A stretch of DNA of 64,000 nt from Ensifer oleiphilus (GTDB taxonomy: Bacteria > Pseudomonadota > Alphaproteobacteria > Rhizobiales > Rhizobiaceae): positions 124,001 through 188,000 of the forward strand of contig NZ_JABWDU010000005.1 in NCBI RefSeq assembly GCF_013371465.1, read 5' to 3'. The first letter of the stretch is position 1; every line of letters begins with the position of its first letter. The notes below the pieces were generated by a model, which ran no database searches, was not told the DNA's origin, and saw only the letters and a program-made list of their open reading frames with translations. A program made the translations under genes and the position numbers. Of this stretch, positions 18,731-27,865 are shown one piece after another.

Positions 18731-19150
18731 TCAAAGCGCCTGGCGCACTTTCTCGGCGTTGGCCGCCAGCACTGCGCCATCTTCCATCGTGCCGGAATGC
18801 GGCTTCAGCGGAACGCCGTCGCGTCGTGGAATGACATGGAAGTGCAGGTGGAAGACGGATTGGCCGGCGGGCGCCTCGTTGAATTGCATGATCGTCACGC
18901 CGTCGGCGTCGAAGGCATCCTTGGCGGCGACGGCGATTTTCTGGACGGCGGTGATCAGTGCCGGCAGGCTCGCAGTGTCGGCATCGAGCAGGTTGCGCGA
19001 AGGTGCCTTGGGAACGACCAGCATGTGTCCCTCTGCCTGCGGCATCACGTCCATGAAGGCGATCGTCGCATCGTCCTCGTAGACGCGGTGCGACGGGATC
19101 TCGCCCCGCAGGATCTTCGCGAAGATGTTGTTGATGTCGTAAGCGCTCAT
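18731..19150 (-). CDS. HIT family protein (histidine-triad nucleotide hydrolase/transferase)
   Basis: This 139-residue cytoplasmic enzyme has the histidine triad HLHFHVIPR near residue 100, with the usual N-terminal ILRGEIPSHRVYEDD and FMDVMPQAEGHMLVVPK. It is HinT-like and probably hydrolyses purine nucleoside phosphoramidates or related nucleotides. The start MSAYDINN was chosen by family fit; the upstream in-frame extension overlaps the short gap to the next gene. It is preceded 44 bases upstream by the acyltransferase gene on the same strand, so it may be last in a unit of four minus-strand genes starting with the RidA gene. Confidence 0.92.
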   Translation of the reverse strand: MSAYDINNIFAKILRGEIPSHRVYEDDATIAFMDVMPQAEGHMLVVPKAPSRNLLDADTASLPALITAVQKIAVAAKDAFDADGVTIMQFNEAPAGQSVFHLHFHVIPRRDGVPLKPHSGTMEDGAVLAANAEKVRQAL

Positions 19151-19194
19151 TGTTTTTCCTCGTAGATTGGATCCGGCCGATGCCGAAGAGCGGT

Positions 19195-20382
19195 TCAATC
19201 GTCCTGGCGCTCACCTTTTCGGAAAGGGCCGTGTTCGGCAAGAAATTCGGCCGTTTCCTCCACATCCCTGCGTTCGCGAACAAGATAGTCCTGAACTGCG
19301 CGGGCAAGGCCGGGATGGCTGATATAGTGCGCCGAATGGGTCGTGACCGGCATGTAGCCGCGGGCAAGCTTGTGCTCGCCCTGCGCACCGGCCTCCACGC
19401 GCTTGAGGCCCTTTGCGATCGCGAAGTCGATTGCCTGGTGATAGCAGACTTCGAAATGCAGGAAAGGGTGGTCCTCGATGCAGCCCCAGTGACGACCATA
19501 AAGTGCGTCGCCGCCGATGAAGTTGATCGCGCCCGCAATATATCGGCCATTGCGTCGCGCCATCATCAGCACGATATCCTCGGGCATGCGCTCGCCGATC
19601 AGCGAATAGAAGGCGCGCGTCAGATACGGGCGTCCCCACTTGCGGCTGCCGGTATCCATGTAGAACGTGAAGAATTGATCCCAGATCGCTTCCGTCAGGT
19701 CGCTGCCGGTCAACCAGTCGACCGTTATTCCATTTTCGAGTGCCGCACGGCGCTCCTTCTTCAGGGCCTTGCGTTTTCTCGATGCCAGCGTTTCCAGAAA
19801 GTCGTCATGGGAGCCATAACCTTCGTTGAGGAAATGGAACTGCTGGTCGGTCCGGTGAAGGAAACCAGCCCTTTCGAAGGTCGGCATCTCCGCTTCACGC
19901 ACGAAGGTCACATGCGCCGACGAGGCATCGTGCCGTCGCGCCAGTTCCTGCAAGCCCGCCGCAAGGCCCTCCTGCACGGGAGAGCCATCGTCGCCCGAAA
20001 CCGTCAGCAGCCTGGGTCCGGTTGCCGGCGTGAACGGAATGGAGCCTTGAAGCTTCGGATAGTACCGGCCGCCGGCGCGCTCGAATGCATCCGCCCATCC
20101 ATGGTCGAAGACATATTCACCCTGGCTGTGGTTCTTCAGATAGCAGACGAGCGCTCCGAGGAGTTCTCCGTCGGAGCCTTCCATCAGCAGATGTTGACCG
20201 AGCCAGCCGGTTTTGGCGGTGGCCGAGCCTGATTCCTCCAGCGCTGAGAGGTAGGCATGCGAGACGAACGGATTGTAGATGGCGCCGTCTCGCCCTTTCG
20301 CCGCGCCGGAAAGCATGCTCCAGCGCGCCGTCGGTATATCGGCGAAGGATTGCTCTATGCGGATGGTGACGGCGTCAGACAT
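19195..20382 (-). CDS. FemAB-like / GNAT-fold N-acyltransferase (COG3146 type)
   Basis: This 395-residue protein is of the family once called peptidogalycan biosynthesis/recognition. Characteristic segments: NPFVSHAYLSALEESGSA, YVFDHGWADAFERAGGRYYPKLQGSIPFTPATGPRLL in the N-terminal half, and IVLMMARRNGRYIAGAINFIGGDALYGRHWG with FEVCYHQAIDFAIAKGLKRVEAGAQGEHK in the C-terminal half. The fold is a double GNAT, as in FemAB aminoacyl transferases; the true substrate is not established. It lies 4 bases after the glycerophosphodiesterase gene, so co-expression is likely. Confidence 0.85.
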   Translation of the reverse strand: MSDAVTIRIEQSFADIPTARWSMLSGAAKGRDGAIYNPFVSHAYLSALEESGSATAKTGWLGQHLLMEGSDGELLGALVCYLKNHSQGEYVFDHGWADAFERAGGRYYPKLQGSIPFTPATGPRLLTVSGDDGSPVQEGLAAGLQELARRHDASSAHVTFVREAEMPTFERAGFLHRTDQQFHFLNEGYGSHDDFLETLASRKRKALKKERRAALENGITVDWLTGSDLTEAIWDQFFTFYMDTGSRKWGRPYLTRAFYSLIGERMPEDIVLMMARRNGRYIAGAINFIGGDALYGRHWGCIEDHPFLHFEVCYHQAIDFAIAKGLKRVEAGAQGEHKLARGYMPVTTHSAHYISHPGLARAVQDYLVRERRDVEETAEFLAEHGPFRKGERQDD

Positions 20383-20386
20383 GAGC

Positions 20387-21112
20387 TCAGGAAATCAACG
20401 CCTCCCGCGGGTCGAAGCCCTCGAAGGTCATCTGGTCGGCATGGGCGTAGGTGTATTCTTCAGCCTGCCTGTCGCGAACGGTCCAGGTGATGATCGTTCG
20501 GCCGAGCGTGCGTTCCTTGGTGATGAACGAATTCGGCAGATGGCCGTAATGGTAGGAGATGAAGTCGAGGCCGAGCTGCATCGCCTCTTCGTGCACGAAG
20601 AACGTCTCCGGCCTTGCACCCTCGGCGGTCAGCCCGAGCGGGTAGGGGGCATCGAGTGCTTTCAAGTCCTTGAGCAGCCAATGGTCGAAGCTCATCAGCG
20701 CCACATGGCCCTTGTAGCCTTCGAGCGTTTCGAGCACGGCGGCAGCAAAACCCTCGTCGTCGCCTTTGCGTCCCTTGAGCTCGATGACCAGCGGCACGCG
20801 TCCTTTGATGAGCCGCAGCATCTGCGACAGCGTCGGGATCTTGTCCTTCGTGCCGCCGATCGCCATAAGGCCGAGTTCGCCGGCCGTTCGCGAGCGCACG
20901 TCGCCCTTGATGCCGCACAGGCGCTCGGTGTCGTCGTCATGGAAGACGACCGGAACGCTGTCGGCGGTGTATTGCAGGTCGCACTCGATGGCAAAGCCGG
21001 CATCGGCAGCGCGGGAAAACGCTGAAAGCGTGTTTTCCCAGACCTGCCTGTTCATGTCGTGATAGCCGCGATGGGCGATCGGCTGCGCTTTCAGCCAGGA
21101 AATATCGGTCAT
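20387..21112 (-). CDS. Glycerophosphodiester phosphodiesterase family protein (cytosolic)
   Basis: This 241-residue TIM-barrel enzyme hydrolyses glycerophosphodiesters to glycerol-3-phosphate and an alcohol. Active-site pieces are present: IAHRGYHD (general acid His and Arg), AIECDLQYTADSVPVVFHDDDTERL (metal-binding Glu/Asp and second His), and VIELKGRKGDDEG. It has no signal peptide, so it acts in the cytoplasm. The start MTDISWLK was chosen because upstream in-frame residues overlap the RidA gene and lack family likeness. It is 4 bases upstream of the acyltransferase gene and 13 bases downstream of ridA. Confidence 0.9.
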   Translation of the reverse strand: MTDISWLKAQPIAHRGYHDMNRQVWENTLSAFSRAADAGFAIECDLQYTADSVPVVFHDDDTERLCGIKGDVRSRTAGELGLMAIGGTKDKIPTLSQMLRLIKGRVPLVIELKGRKGDDEGFAAAVLETLEGYKGHVALMSFDHWLLKDLKALDAPYPLGLTAEGARPETFFVHEEAMQLGLDFISYHYGHLPNSFITKERTLGRTIITWTVRDRQAEEYTYAHADQMTFEGFDPREALIS

Positions 21113-21125
21113 GCCTGGCACCCGA

Positions 21126-21593
21126 TCACGCGATCTCGATGACGGCGTCGATCTCGACGGCGGCATTGAAGGGCAGGGCGGCCATGCCGACGGCGGCGCG
21201 CGCATGCTTGCCGGCTTCGCCAAGGACGTTGGCAAGCAGGTTCGAAGCACCGTTGAGCACAAGATGCTGTTCGATGAATTCCGGCGTGGAGGCAACAAAA
21301 CCGTTGATCTTGACCAGCCGGCGGATGCGGCCGAGTTCGCCGCCGAGCGCGGATTTGGCCTGGGCGAGAATGTTGATCGCGCAGAGTTCGGCGGCGCGCT
21401 GGGCGCCAGCGACGTCGACGTCCTTGCCGACATGGCCGGTCACTGCGATCTTGCCGCCTTCCATAGGCAGCTGTCCGGAGATGTAGAGCATCGAGCCGCT
21501 GATGACGTAGGGCACATAATTTGCCGCCGGGGCTGCAGCCTGGGGAAGGGTGACGCCGAGGTCCTTGAGGCGCGTTTCGATCTCTGCGGACAT
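21126..21593 (-). CDS. RidA family protein (enamine/imine deaminase)
   Basis: This 155-residue protein of the YjgF/YER057c/UK114 superfamily hydrolyses reactive 2-aminoacrylate-type enamines. Seen: LPQAAAPAANYVPYVISGSMLYISGQLP, LVKINGFVASTPEF and ARAAVGMAALPFNAAVEIDAVIEIA, with the conserved Arg (R132) that binds the substrate carboxylate. The start MSAEIETR has GGAGC upstream. The open frame continues far upstream antisense to the EipB-type gene, but that is coding-bias shadow. It heads a compact minus-strand unit and is divergent from the EipB-type gene. Confidence 0.88.
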   Translation of the reverse strand: MSAEIETRLKDLGVTLPQAAAPAANYVPYVISGSMLYISGQLPMEGGKIAVTGHVGKDVDVAGAQRAAELCAINILAQAKSALGGELGRIRRLVKINGFVASTPEFIEQHLVLNGASNLLANVLGEAGKHARAAVGMAALPFNAAVEIDAVIEIA

Positions 21594-21737
21594 GGAAAGC
21601 TCCGTTGTTGTCTTTTGTGTTAAAATCCGGCATTCAGGCCGGATCGCGGCGTCGCGACGGCATTTGATGTGATGTCGCCTCGCTTCTGCCGAAAGCTTGT
21701 TTATAGCATTGCCGGCGAGTCCAACAGGAGGAAACGG

Positions 21738-22565
21738 ATGTTTCGTAAAGGCTTCGGTCGCGCAAGTTTGGGCAGCGCCTGCCTGGCTGTGATGACGGTT
21801 TCGGGCATCAGCGCGGCGAGCGCAAATGTCCTTGTGCCGCATCGCGCCGTCTACGACCTCGAACTCAAGGACGCCTCCGACCGATCGGGCATTTCCGGCA
21901 TGTACGGTCGGATGGTGTACGAGTTCAACGGATCGGCCTGCGAGGGATATACGGTCAGTTTCCGCTTCGTGACGCAGGTCAATACCGGCGAAGAAACGCG
22001 CATGACCGACCAGCAGACGACCACCTATGAGGATATGAAGTCCGGCAACTTCCGCTTTTTGACGCGGTCGTTCACCGACGAGAAGCTCGACAAGGAAGTG
22101 CGCGGTACGGCTCATGACGACAAGACCGGTGTCAAGGTCGAGCTGACCGCGCCGGACAAGCGCGAGGTCGAGCTTGCGGCAAGCCGGTTTCCGACCGAGC
22201 ATATGGTCGAGGTCATCGACCGCGCCAAGAAGGGCGAAAGCTTCTTCGAGGCACGGATCTTCGATGGATCCGATTCGGGTGACAAGACGCTGATCACCTC
22301 GACCTTCGTCGGCAAGTCGCGCAAACCGACGGCTGACGAGCCGGATGCAGGCAAGGCTGGCAAGCTCGGGACCGAGAATTACTGGCCTGTCACAATCTCC
22401 TACTTCAACGACGACAAGAGCGGCGATGCGCTGCCGATCTACCGCATGTCGTTCAAACTGTACGAAAACGGCATTACCCGCGATCTGACGATGGACTACG
22501 GCGACTTCGTGCTGAGCGGTAAGCTCGCCGACCTCGAAGTCTTCAAATCGGAAGAATGCAAGTAA
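21738..22565 (+). CDS. eipB: EipB-type cell envelope integrity protein (DUF1849)
   Basis: This 275-residue periplasmic protein has a signal peptide ending near residue 29 (ISAASA-N). AGGAGG at 21726-21731 precedes the ATG by 6 bases, fixing this start. The mature part begins VLVPHRAVYDLEL and contains the DUF1849 pattern YEFNGSACEGYTVSFRFVTQ. Only two Cys remain after export, C68 and C274, matching the long-range disulfide known for Brucella EipB. EipB forms a spiral beta-barrel in the periplasm and is needed for envelope integrity (known family). It is expressed divergently from the RidA gene and lies just upstream of rpsB. Confidence 0.88.
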   Translation: MFRKGFGRASLGSACLAVMTVSGISAASANVLVPHRAVYDLELKDASDRSGISGMYGRMVYEFNGSACEGYTVSFRFVTQVNTGEETRMTDQQTTTYEDMKSGNFRFLTRSFTDEKLDKEVRGTAHDDKTGVKVELTAPDKREVELAASRFPTEHMVEVIDRAKKGESFFEARIFDGSDSGDKTLITSTFVGKSRKPTADEPDAGKAGKLGTENYWPVTISYFNDDKSGDALPIYRMSFKLYENGITRDLTMDYGDFVLSGKLADLEVFKSEECK

Positions 22566-22745
22566 TCGATATGACAAAAACAGACTCCAAGTCTTGATTT
22601 GTCGGGCGGTAGCCGCTAAGGGGCTGCCCATTCCACACGTGAGGCATGGGATGTTCCGGGAGAAATCCGGATCGTTCCGCCGGTGGGCTTTTCGAAAGAA
22701 GAGCTCGACGTCTCGCGGAGGTTAAACCGGAAAAGGAGAAAAGGC
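22566..22745 (+). promoter_or_regulatory. rpsB upstream/leader region
   Basis: This 180-base gap must contain the promoter of the rpsB-tsf cluster. TTGATT (22594-22599) with CTAAGG 16 bases later is a weak candidate. A purine-rich stretch with AAAAGGAG precedes the rpsB ATG. I cannot assign a known ribosomal leader structure by eye. Confidence 0.3.
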
Positions 22746-23513
22746 ATGGCATTGCCTGATTTTAGCATGCGCCAGCTGCTTGAGGCTGGTATTCACTTCG
22801 GTCACCAGACACATCGCTGGAACCCGAAGATGAAGCCCTACATCTTCGGCGATCGCAACAACGTTCACATCATCGACCTCGCACAGACCGTTCCGATGCT
22901 GTCGCGCGCACTGCAGGTCGTTAGCGACACCGTCGCCAACGGCGGCCGCGTCCTGTTCGTCGGCACCAAGCGCCAGGCTTCGGAAATCATCGCTGACGCT
23001 GCAAAGCGTTCGGCCCAGTACTACGTCAATGCTCGCTGGCTCGGCGGCATGATGACCAACTGGAAGACGATTTCGAACTCGATCCAGCGCCTGCGCAAGC
23101 TCGACGAAATCCTCGCTTCGGAAGCTTCGGGCTTCACGAAGAAGGAGCGTCTGAACCTTGAGCGCGAACGCGAAAAGCTCAACCGCGCTCTCGGCGGTAT
23201 CCGCGACATGGGCGGCACGCCGGACCTGATGTTCATCATCGACACCAACAAGGAATCGATCGCAATCGACGAAGCCAAGCGTCTTGGCATCCCGGTTGTC
23301 GCCGTTATCGACTCCAACTGCGATCCGGACCAGATCGACTACCCGATCCCGGGCAACGACGACGCATCGCGTGCAATCGCTCTTTACTGCGATCTCATTG
23401 CTCGTGCAGCCATCGACGGCATTGCCCGTCAGCAGGGCGCATCGGGCCGCGATCTCGGCGCATCGGCTGAAGCTATGATCGAGCCTGCGCTCGACGAAGC
23501 CTCCGAAGCCTGA
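22746..23513 (+). CDS. rpsB: 30S ribosomal protein S2
   Basis: This 255-residue ribosomal protein opens with [29 protein letters not shown], the S2 signature, and has [32 protein letters not shown] and the second S2 signature [38 protein letters not shown]2 binds the head-platform interface of the 30S subunit and recruits S1. It starts the cluster rpsB-tsf-pyrH-frr. The start ATG has a strong ribosome site. The frame is open a further 21 codons upstream without family likeness. Confidence 0.97.
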   Translation: MALPDFSMRQLLEAGIHFGHQTHRWNPKMKPYIFGDRNNVHIIDLAQTVPMLSRALQVVSDTVANGGRVLFVGTKRQASEIIADAAKRSAQYYVNARWLGGMMTNWKTISNSIQRLRKLDEILASEASGFTKKERLNLEREREKLNRALGGIRDMGGTPDLMFIIDTNKESIAIDEAKRLGIPVVAVIDSNCDPDQIDYPIPGNDDASRAIALYCDLIARAAIDGIARQQGASGRDLGASAEAMIEPALDEASEA

Positions 23514-23564
23514 TCGGACGGCGCGGCGGACATAGGATCGCCGCACCAATCTAATATCGGGACG

Positions 23565-23606
23565 AGGCCGTTTGGGATGAAAGATCTGAACGGCCTTGTT
23601 CTTTTC
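23565..23606 (+). terminator. Hairpin with T-rich tail between rpsB and tsf
   Basis: AGGCCGTT (23565-23572) pairs with AACGGCCT (23589-23596) around a 16-base loop, followed by TGTTCTTTT. It probably attenuates read-through rather than ending the unit, or marks a separate tsf transcript. Confidence 0.5.
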
Positions 23607-23769
23607 AGCGAGGGATGAAGCGGCTTTGGCCGGCGATCCGCGCCCCGGACACGACAGCGGTCGGCGCGTTCATCACGGTGTCACATTCGCAAGCCATTCC
23701 CCTGCCAAACCTCCTGGTGCCGCGCCACTTGCGGGCAGCGCGCCAGCCAAACAGACAAAGAGGCAAAAG

Positions 23770-24693
23770 ATGAGTGTAACTGCAGCAATGGTGAAGGAAC
23801 TGCGCGAAAAGACCGGCGCAGGCATGATGGATTGCAAGAAGGCGCTCGCCGAAACCAATGGCGACATGGAAGCTGCGATCGACTGGTTGCGTGCCAAGGG
23901 CATCGCCAAGGCCGACAAGAAGTCGGGCCGCACGGCTGCTGAAGGCCTCATCGGTATCGTCAGCGGCGGCGTCAAGGCTGTTGTCGTCGAAGTCAACTCC
24001 GAGACCGACTTCGTAGCCCGCAACGAAGCCTTCCAGGAACTCGTTCGCGGCGTTGCCAACGTTGCGCTCGGCACCGACGGTTCTGTCGAAGCCATTGCCA
24101 ACGCCAACTACCCGGCAACCGGCAAGTCGGTCGACGACACGATCAAGGATGCGATCGCCACCATCGGCGAGAACATGACGCTCCGCCGCGCAGCCCTGCT
24201 GCAGGTCGAAGACGGCGTCGTTGCGACCTACATCCACAACGCTGCCGGCGACGGCATCGGCAAGCTCGGCGTTCTCGTTGCGCTGAAGTCGATTGGCGAC
24301 AAGGAAGTTCTGTTCTCGGTCGGCCGCCAGGTCGCCATGCACATTGCTGCCACCAACCCGCTGGCCATCCGCGCCGACGAAGTCGACGCGGCTGTTGCCG
24401 AGCGCGAACGCAACGTGTTCATCGAGCAGTCGCGCGCTTCTGGCAAGCCGGACAACATCATCGAAAAGATGGTTGAAGGCCGCATGCGCAAGTTCTTCGA
24501 AGAAGTCGCCCTGCTGTCGCAGGCCTTCGTCATGAACCCGGAAATCACCGTCGGTCAGGCCATCAAGGATGCTGAAAAGCTCGCTGGCGCACCGATCGAA
24601 GTGACCGGAATGGCCCGTCTTCTGCTCGGCGAAGGCGTCGAGAAGGAAGAATCCGACTTCGCAGCCGAAGTTGCGGCTGTCGCCAAGGGCTGA
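23770..24693 (+). CDS. tsf: Translation elongation factor Ts
   Basis: This 307-residue guanine-nucleotide exchange factor recycles EF-Tu. The N-terminal UBA-like domain [38 protein letters not shown] carries EF-Ts signature 1; signature 2 appears as [12 protein letters not shown]. The two coiled-coil/dimerisation subdomains follow. The gap to rpsB is 256 bases, long for this pair, and holds a hairpin. The open frame extends 58 codons upstream through that gap, but those residues lack family likeness, so ATG 23770 is used. Confidence 0.97.
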   Translation: MSVTAAMVKELREKTGAGMMDCKKALAETNGDMEAAIDWLRAKGIAKADKKSGRTAAEGLIGIVSGGVKAVVVEVNSETDFVARNEAFQELVRGVANVALGTDGSVEAIANANYPATGKSVDDTIKDAIATIGENMTLRRAALLQVEDGVVATYIHNAAGDGIGKLGVLVALKSIGDKEVLFSVGRQVAMHIAATNPLAIRADEVDAAVAERERNVFIEQSRASGKPDNIIEKMVEGRMRKFFEEVALLSQAFVMNPEITVGQAIKDAEKLAGAPIEVTGMARLLLGEGVEKEESDFAAEVAAVAKG

Positions 24694-24720
24694 TTTCTTC
24701 ACCCTTGTTTGGAAAACCTC

Positions 24721-24748
24721 AGGGCATCGCGTGACAACGCGGTGCCCT
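24721..24748 (+). terminator. Hairpin after tsf
   Basis: An 11-bp stem AGGGCATCGCG (24721-24731) / CGCGGTGCCCT (24738-24748) with one T-G pair; the following TCGTGTATCC is not a true T-run, so termination may be partial. Confidence 0.55.
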
Positions 24749-24884
24749 TCGTGTATCCGGCTTCGTCAATGCGCCGGACCCGCCGGAAAATGCTCCGCAG
24801 CGGTTGAAACCGAGTAGCGCACTATGTCCTTATACGCAGCGCGCCTTTTTGCGTGCACGCGTACCGATCTGTTCAGGAGCGATG

Positions 24885-25607
24885 ATGCCGGCCGAGCCAA
24901 TCTACAAGCGTGTTCTACTTAAAGCCTCCGGTGAAGCCCTGATGGGAAGCCAGGGCTTCGGCATCGACGTGGCCGTCGCCGACCGCATTGCGGCCGACAT
25001 CGCCGAGGCGCGCGCCATGGGCGTCGAAGTGGGCGTCGTCGTCGGTGGCGGCAATATCTTCCGCGGCGTTGCCGTCGCGTCCAAGGGTGGCGACCGGGTG
25101 ACCGGCGACCATATGGGCATGCTGGCAACCGTCATCAATGCGCTCGCGCTGGCGACGTCGCTGCGCAAGCTCGACATCGACACGGTGGTGCTCTCGGCAA
25201 TCGCAATGCCTGAGATCTGCGAAAGCTTCTCGCAGCGCGCAACGCTCTACCATCTGTCGCTCGGGCGCGTGGTGATCTTTGCGGGCGGTACCGGCAATCC
25301 GTTCTTCACGACCGATTCTGCAGCCGCGCTCCGCGCAGCCGAAATGGGTGCCGAGGCGATCTTCAAGGGCACGCAGGTGGACGGCATCTATTCCGCCGAC
25401 CCGAAGAAGGACCCGACAGCGACGCGCTTCGACCACCTGACCCACAGCGCCGTCCTGGAAAAGGGCCTGGCGGTGATGGACGTGGCAGCGGTGGCGCTGG
25501 CGCGCGAGAACGCCATTCCGATCGTCGTCTTCTCCATTCACGAGAAGGGCGGCTTTGCCGAAATATTGACCGGTGGCGGCCGCGCCACCATCGTCACGGA
25601 CAACTAG
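24885..25607 (+). CDS. pyrH: UMP kinase
   Basis: This 240-residue cytoplasmic kinase converts UMP to UDP for nucleotide supply. Amino-acid-kinase-fold motifs: LLKASGEALMG (ATP site), VVVGGGNIFRG, GDHMGMLATVINALAL, VVIFAGGTGNPFFTTDSAAALRAAEMGAEAIFKGTQVDGIYSADP. Of tandem ATGs at 24882 and 24885, the second has better spacing from AGGAG (24875-24879). It follows tsf by 191 bases and precedes frr by 52. Confidence 0.96.
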   Translation: MPAEPIYKRVLLKASGEALMGSQGFGIDVAVADRIAADIAEARAMGVEVGVVVGGGNIFRGVAVASKGGDRVTGDHMGMLATVINALALATSLRKLDIDTVVLSAIAMPEICESFSQRATLYHLSLGRVVIFAGGTGNPFFTTDSAAALRAAEMGAEAIFKGTQVDGIYSADPKKDPTATRFDHLTHSAVLEKGLAVMDVAAVALARENAIPIVVFSIHEKGGFAEILTGGGRATIVTDN

Positions 25608-25659
25608 CAGCTGCCAGACAGCTATCTGCCGATAAAAGACAGAACGGGAGTTTTCAACC

Positions 25660-26220
25660 ATGAGTGAAGGTGTAGACCTGAAGGAACTGAAGCGTCGCAT
25701 GGATGGCGCTATCTCCGCATTCAAGAGCGATATCGCATCGCTGCGCACCGGCCGTGCGTCGGCGAATGTTCTCGATCCGGTGACCGTGGAAGCCTATGGC
25801 TCGCGTGTTCCGCTCAATCAGGTGGCAAACATCACCGTGCCGGAGCCGCGCATGCTGTCCGTTTCTGTCTGGGACAAACAGATGGTCGGCGCCGTCGATC
25901 GCGGCATCCGTGAATCGAACCTCGGCCTGAACCCGATCATCGACGGCCAGAACCTGCGCATCCCGCTGCCGGAGCTCAACGAAGAGCGTCGCAAGTCGCT
26001 GGTCAAGGTTGCCCACGACTATGCCGAAAAGGCCAAGGTCGCCGTGCGGCACGTTCGTCGCGATGGCATGGACGACCTGAAAAAAGCCGAAAAGGATGGC
26101 GACATCGGGCAGGATATCAGCCGTGCTCAGTCCGAGCGGGTGCAAAAGATGACCGATGAAACGATTTCCGATATCGACCGCTTGCTCGTCGATAAGGAAA
26201 AGGAAATCATGCAGGTCTGA
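25660..26220 (+). CDS. frr: Ribosome recycling factor
   Basis: This 186-residue factor splits post-termination ribosomes together with EF-G. The sequence spans the full RRF fold: N-terminal helix [33 protein letters not shown], the beta domain with [27 protein letters not shown], and C-terminal helices [42 protein letters not shown] precedes the ATG. It sits between pyrH and uppS in the conserved order. Confidence 0.97.
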   Translation: MSEGVDLKELKRRMDGAISAFKSDIASLRTGRASANVLDPVTVEAYGSRVPLNQVANITVPEPRMLSVSVWDKQMVGAVDRGIRESNLGLNPIIDGQNLRIPLPELNEERRKSLVKVAHDYAEKAKVAVRHVRRDGMDDLKKAEKDGDIGQDISRAQSERVQKMTDETISDIDRLLVDKEKEIMQV

Positions 26221-26259
26221 TCTGCTCCTGATCCTTGAGTCTCCTTTCGCGGACGCCTT

Positions 26260-27003
26260 ATGCAAAATCTCCTCCCGATCACCGTTCCGGAACACGTTGC
26301 CATCATCATGGATGGCAACGGGCGCTGGGCGAATGCGCGCGGACTTCCGCGCACGATGGGACATCGCAAGGGCGTTGAGGCGGTTCGCGACGCAGTGAAG
26401 ACGGCGGCGGAAGCGGGGGTTCGCTACCTCACGCTCTTTGCGTTTTCATCGGAAAACTGGAACAGGCCGCAGGCCGAAGTGACGGATCTGATGGGCTTGC
26501 TCAAGGCCTTCATTCGCCGTGACCTCGCTGATCTGCATCGCGAAAACGTCCGCATCCGGATTATCGGAGAGCGGTCGAACCTGCGAGGCGACATCCTGCC
26601 CCTGCTGATCGAGGCCGAGGAGACGACAAGCGGAAATACCGGCATTACGCTGGTGATCGCCTTCAATTACGGTGCGCGTGACGAGTTGACGCGCGCCATG
26701 CGACGCCTGGCGACGGAAGTTGCCCAGGGACGCTTGGCTCCCGAGGATATCACGCCGGAGCGTATTGCCGCTTCGCTCGATACGGCCGGGATACCCGATC
26801 CGGATCTCATTCTTCGCACCAGCGGCGAAGAGCGGCTTTCAAACTTTCTGTTGTGGCAGGGCGCCTATTCGGAACTGCTGTTCGTTCCCGAGCTTTGGCC
26901 AGACTTCACACGCGAGACGTTCCTGTCCGCGCTCGAGAAATTCGCCTGCCGCGAGCGTCGCTTCGGCGGTCTGGCGCAGCCGACGTTAGCGGTTGGTTCG
27001 TAA
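26260..27003 (+). CDS. uppS: Undecaprenyl diphosphate synthase (cis-prenyltransferase)
   Basis: This 247-residue enzyme condenses isopentenyl diphosphate with farnesyl diphosphate to make the C55 lipid carrier for peptidoglycan and polysaccharide. Motifs: [17 protein letters not shown] with catalytic Asp18, [24 protein letters not shown], and [27 protein letters not shown]. All substrate-binding elements are intact. The TAA stop shares a base with the cdsA ATG (TAATG), showing tight coupling. Confidence 0.96.
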   Translation: MQNLLPITVPEHVAIIMDGNGRWANARGLPRTMGHRKGVEAVRDAVKTAAEAGVRYLTLFAFSSENWNRPQAEVTDLMGLLKAFIRRDLADLHRENVRIRIIGERSNLRGDILPLLIEAEETTSGNTGITLVIAFNYGARDELTRAMRRLATEVAQGRLAPEDITPERIAASLDTAGIPDPDLILRTSGEERLSNFLLWQGAYSELLFVPELWPDFTRETFLSALEKFACRERRFGGLAQPTLAVGS

Positions 27004-27836
27004 TGCAAACAGAACTCAAGCTTCGCATCGCTTCCGGAGTGGTGCTCGCGGCGGTCGCCCTTGGCGCGACCTGGTTCGGCGGCTTGGCCTTCCAACTGCT
27101 TTCGGTGGCAATCGCCTTGCTCGTCTACTATGAATGGTCGACGATCACCGGTCTTGCGGAACGTGATTTCCAGGGCAACGCTTTCGGCTGGCTGTCTCTG
27201 GCGATAATCGCGGCGCTCATTCTTCTCGGAAACATCGGCTACAGTCTGCCGGCCCTGCTCCTTGTCGTCGTCATATCGGTCCTCTGGGTGTCGCTCAAAA
27301 AGGGGAGCTGGTGGCTGCCGGGCGGGATTGTCTATGCCGGATTGACGGGTATATCGCTGGCCGCGCTGCGAGGCGATGACAACCCTGGGCTGGCGGCGAC
27401 GTTGTTCGTCTTCGCCGTTGTTTGGGGAACCGATATTCTTGCCTATTTCGTCGGCCGCGCCCTCGGCGGACCCAAGCTGGCACCGCGCATTTCACCCGGC
27501 AAGACCTGGTCCGGTGCGATTGGCGGCACCATCTGCGGTGTTCTAGCCGGAACGGCTGCTTTTATGGCATACTTCCCGCTGCAAGACCTCCGTATCCCGA
27601 TGTTGGCGCTGGTTCTCTCCGTCGCGAGCCAGATCGGGGACCTCTTCGAATCCTTCATAAAGCGCCGCTTCGGCGTCAAGGATTCGAGCCATCTCATTCC
27701 TGGGCATGGTGGGGTCATGGATCGGGTTGACGGTCTGGTCTTCGCCTGTATCGCCACGCTGGTCCTTGTCCTGATACAGTATGTCGTCAGCGATGGGCGT
27801 CAGATCGCCTTCGGTTCGGTCCTGCTCGGCCTGTAA
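27003..27836 (+). CDS. cdsA: Phosphatidate cytidylyltransferase (CDP-diglyceride synthase)
   Basis: This 277-residue integral membrane enzyme makes CDP-diacylglycerol from phosphatidic acid and CTP. About seven to eight hydrophobic segments are present. The family signature is seen in QIGDLFESFIKRRFGVKDSSHLIPGHGGVMDRVDGL (C-terminal 80 residues), with GGPKLAPRISPGKTWSGAIGG upstream. The start ATG overlaps the uppS stop by one base. It supplies CDP-DAG for all phospholipids, including the substrate pathway used by the cardiolipin synthase gene later in the window. Confidence 0.96.
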   Translation: MQTELKLRIASGVVLAAVALGATWFGGLAFQLLSVAIALLVYYEWSTITGLAERDFQGNAFGWLSLAIIAALILLGNIGYSLPALLLVVVISVLWVSLKKGSWWLPGGIVYAGLTGISLAALRGDDNPGLAATLFVFAVVWGTDILAYFVGRALGGPKLAPRISPGKTWSGAIGGTICGVLAGTAAFMAYFPLQDLRIPMLALVLSVASQIGDLFESFIKRRFGVKDSSHLIPGHGGVMDRVDGLVFACIATLVLVLIQYVVSDGRQIAFGSVLLGL

Positions 27837-27865
27837 TGCCGTTCGCAGGCACTTAAGGAAAGTCC

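Noticed and set aside
21594-22631. A long in-frame extension upstream of the RidA start, antisense to the EipB-type gene
   Set aside because: RidA length and the GGAGC site support the start at 21593; the extension has no family likeness.
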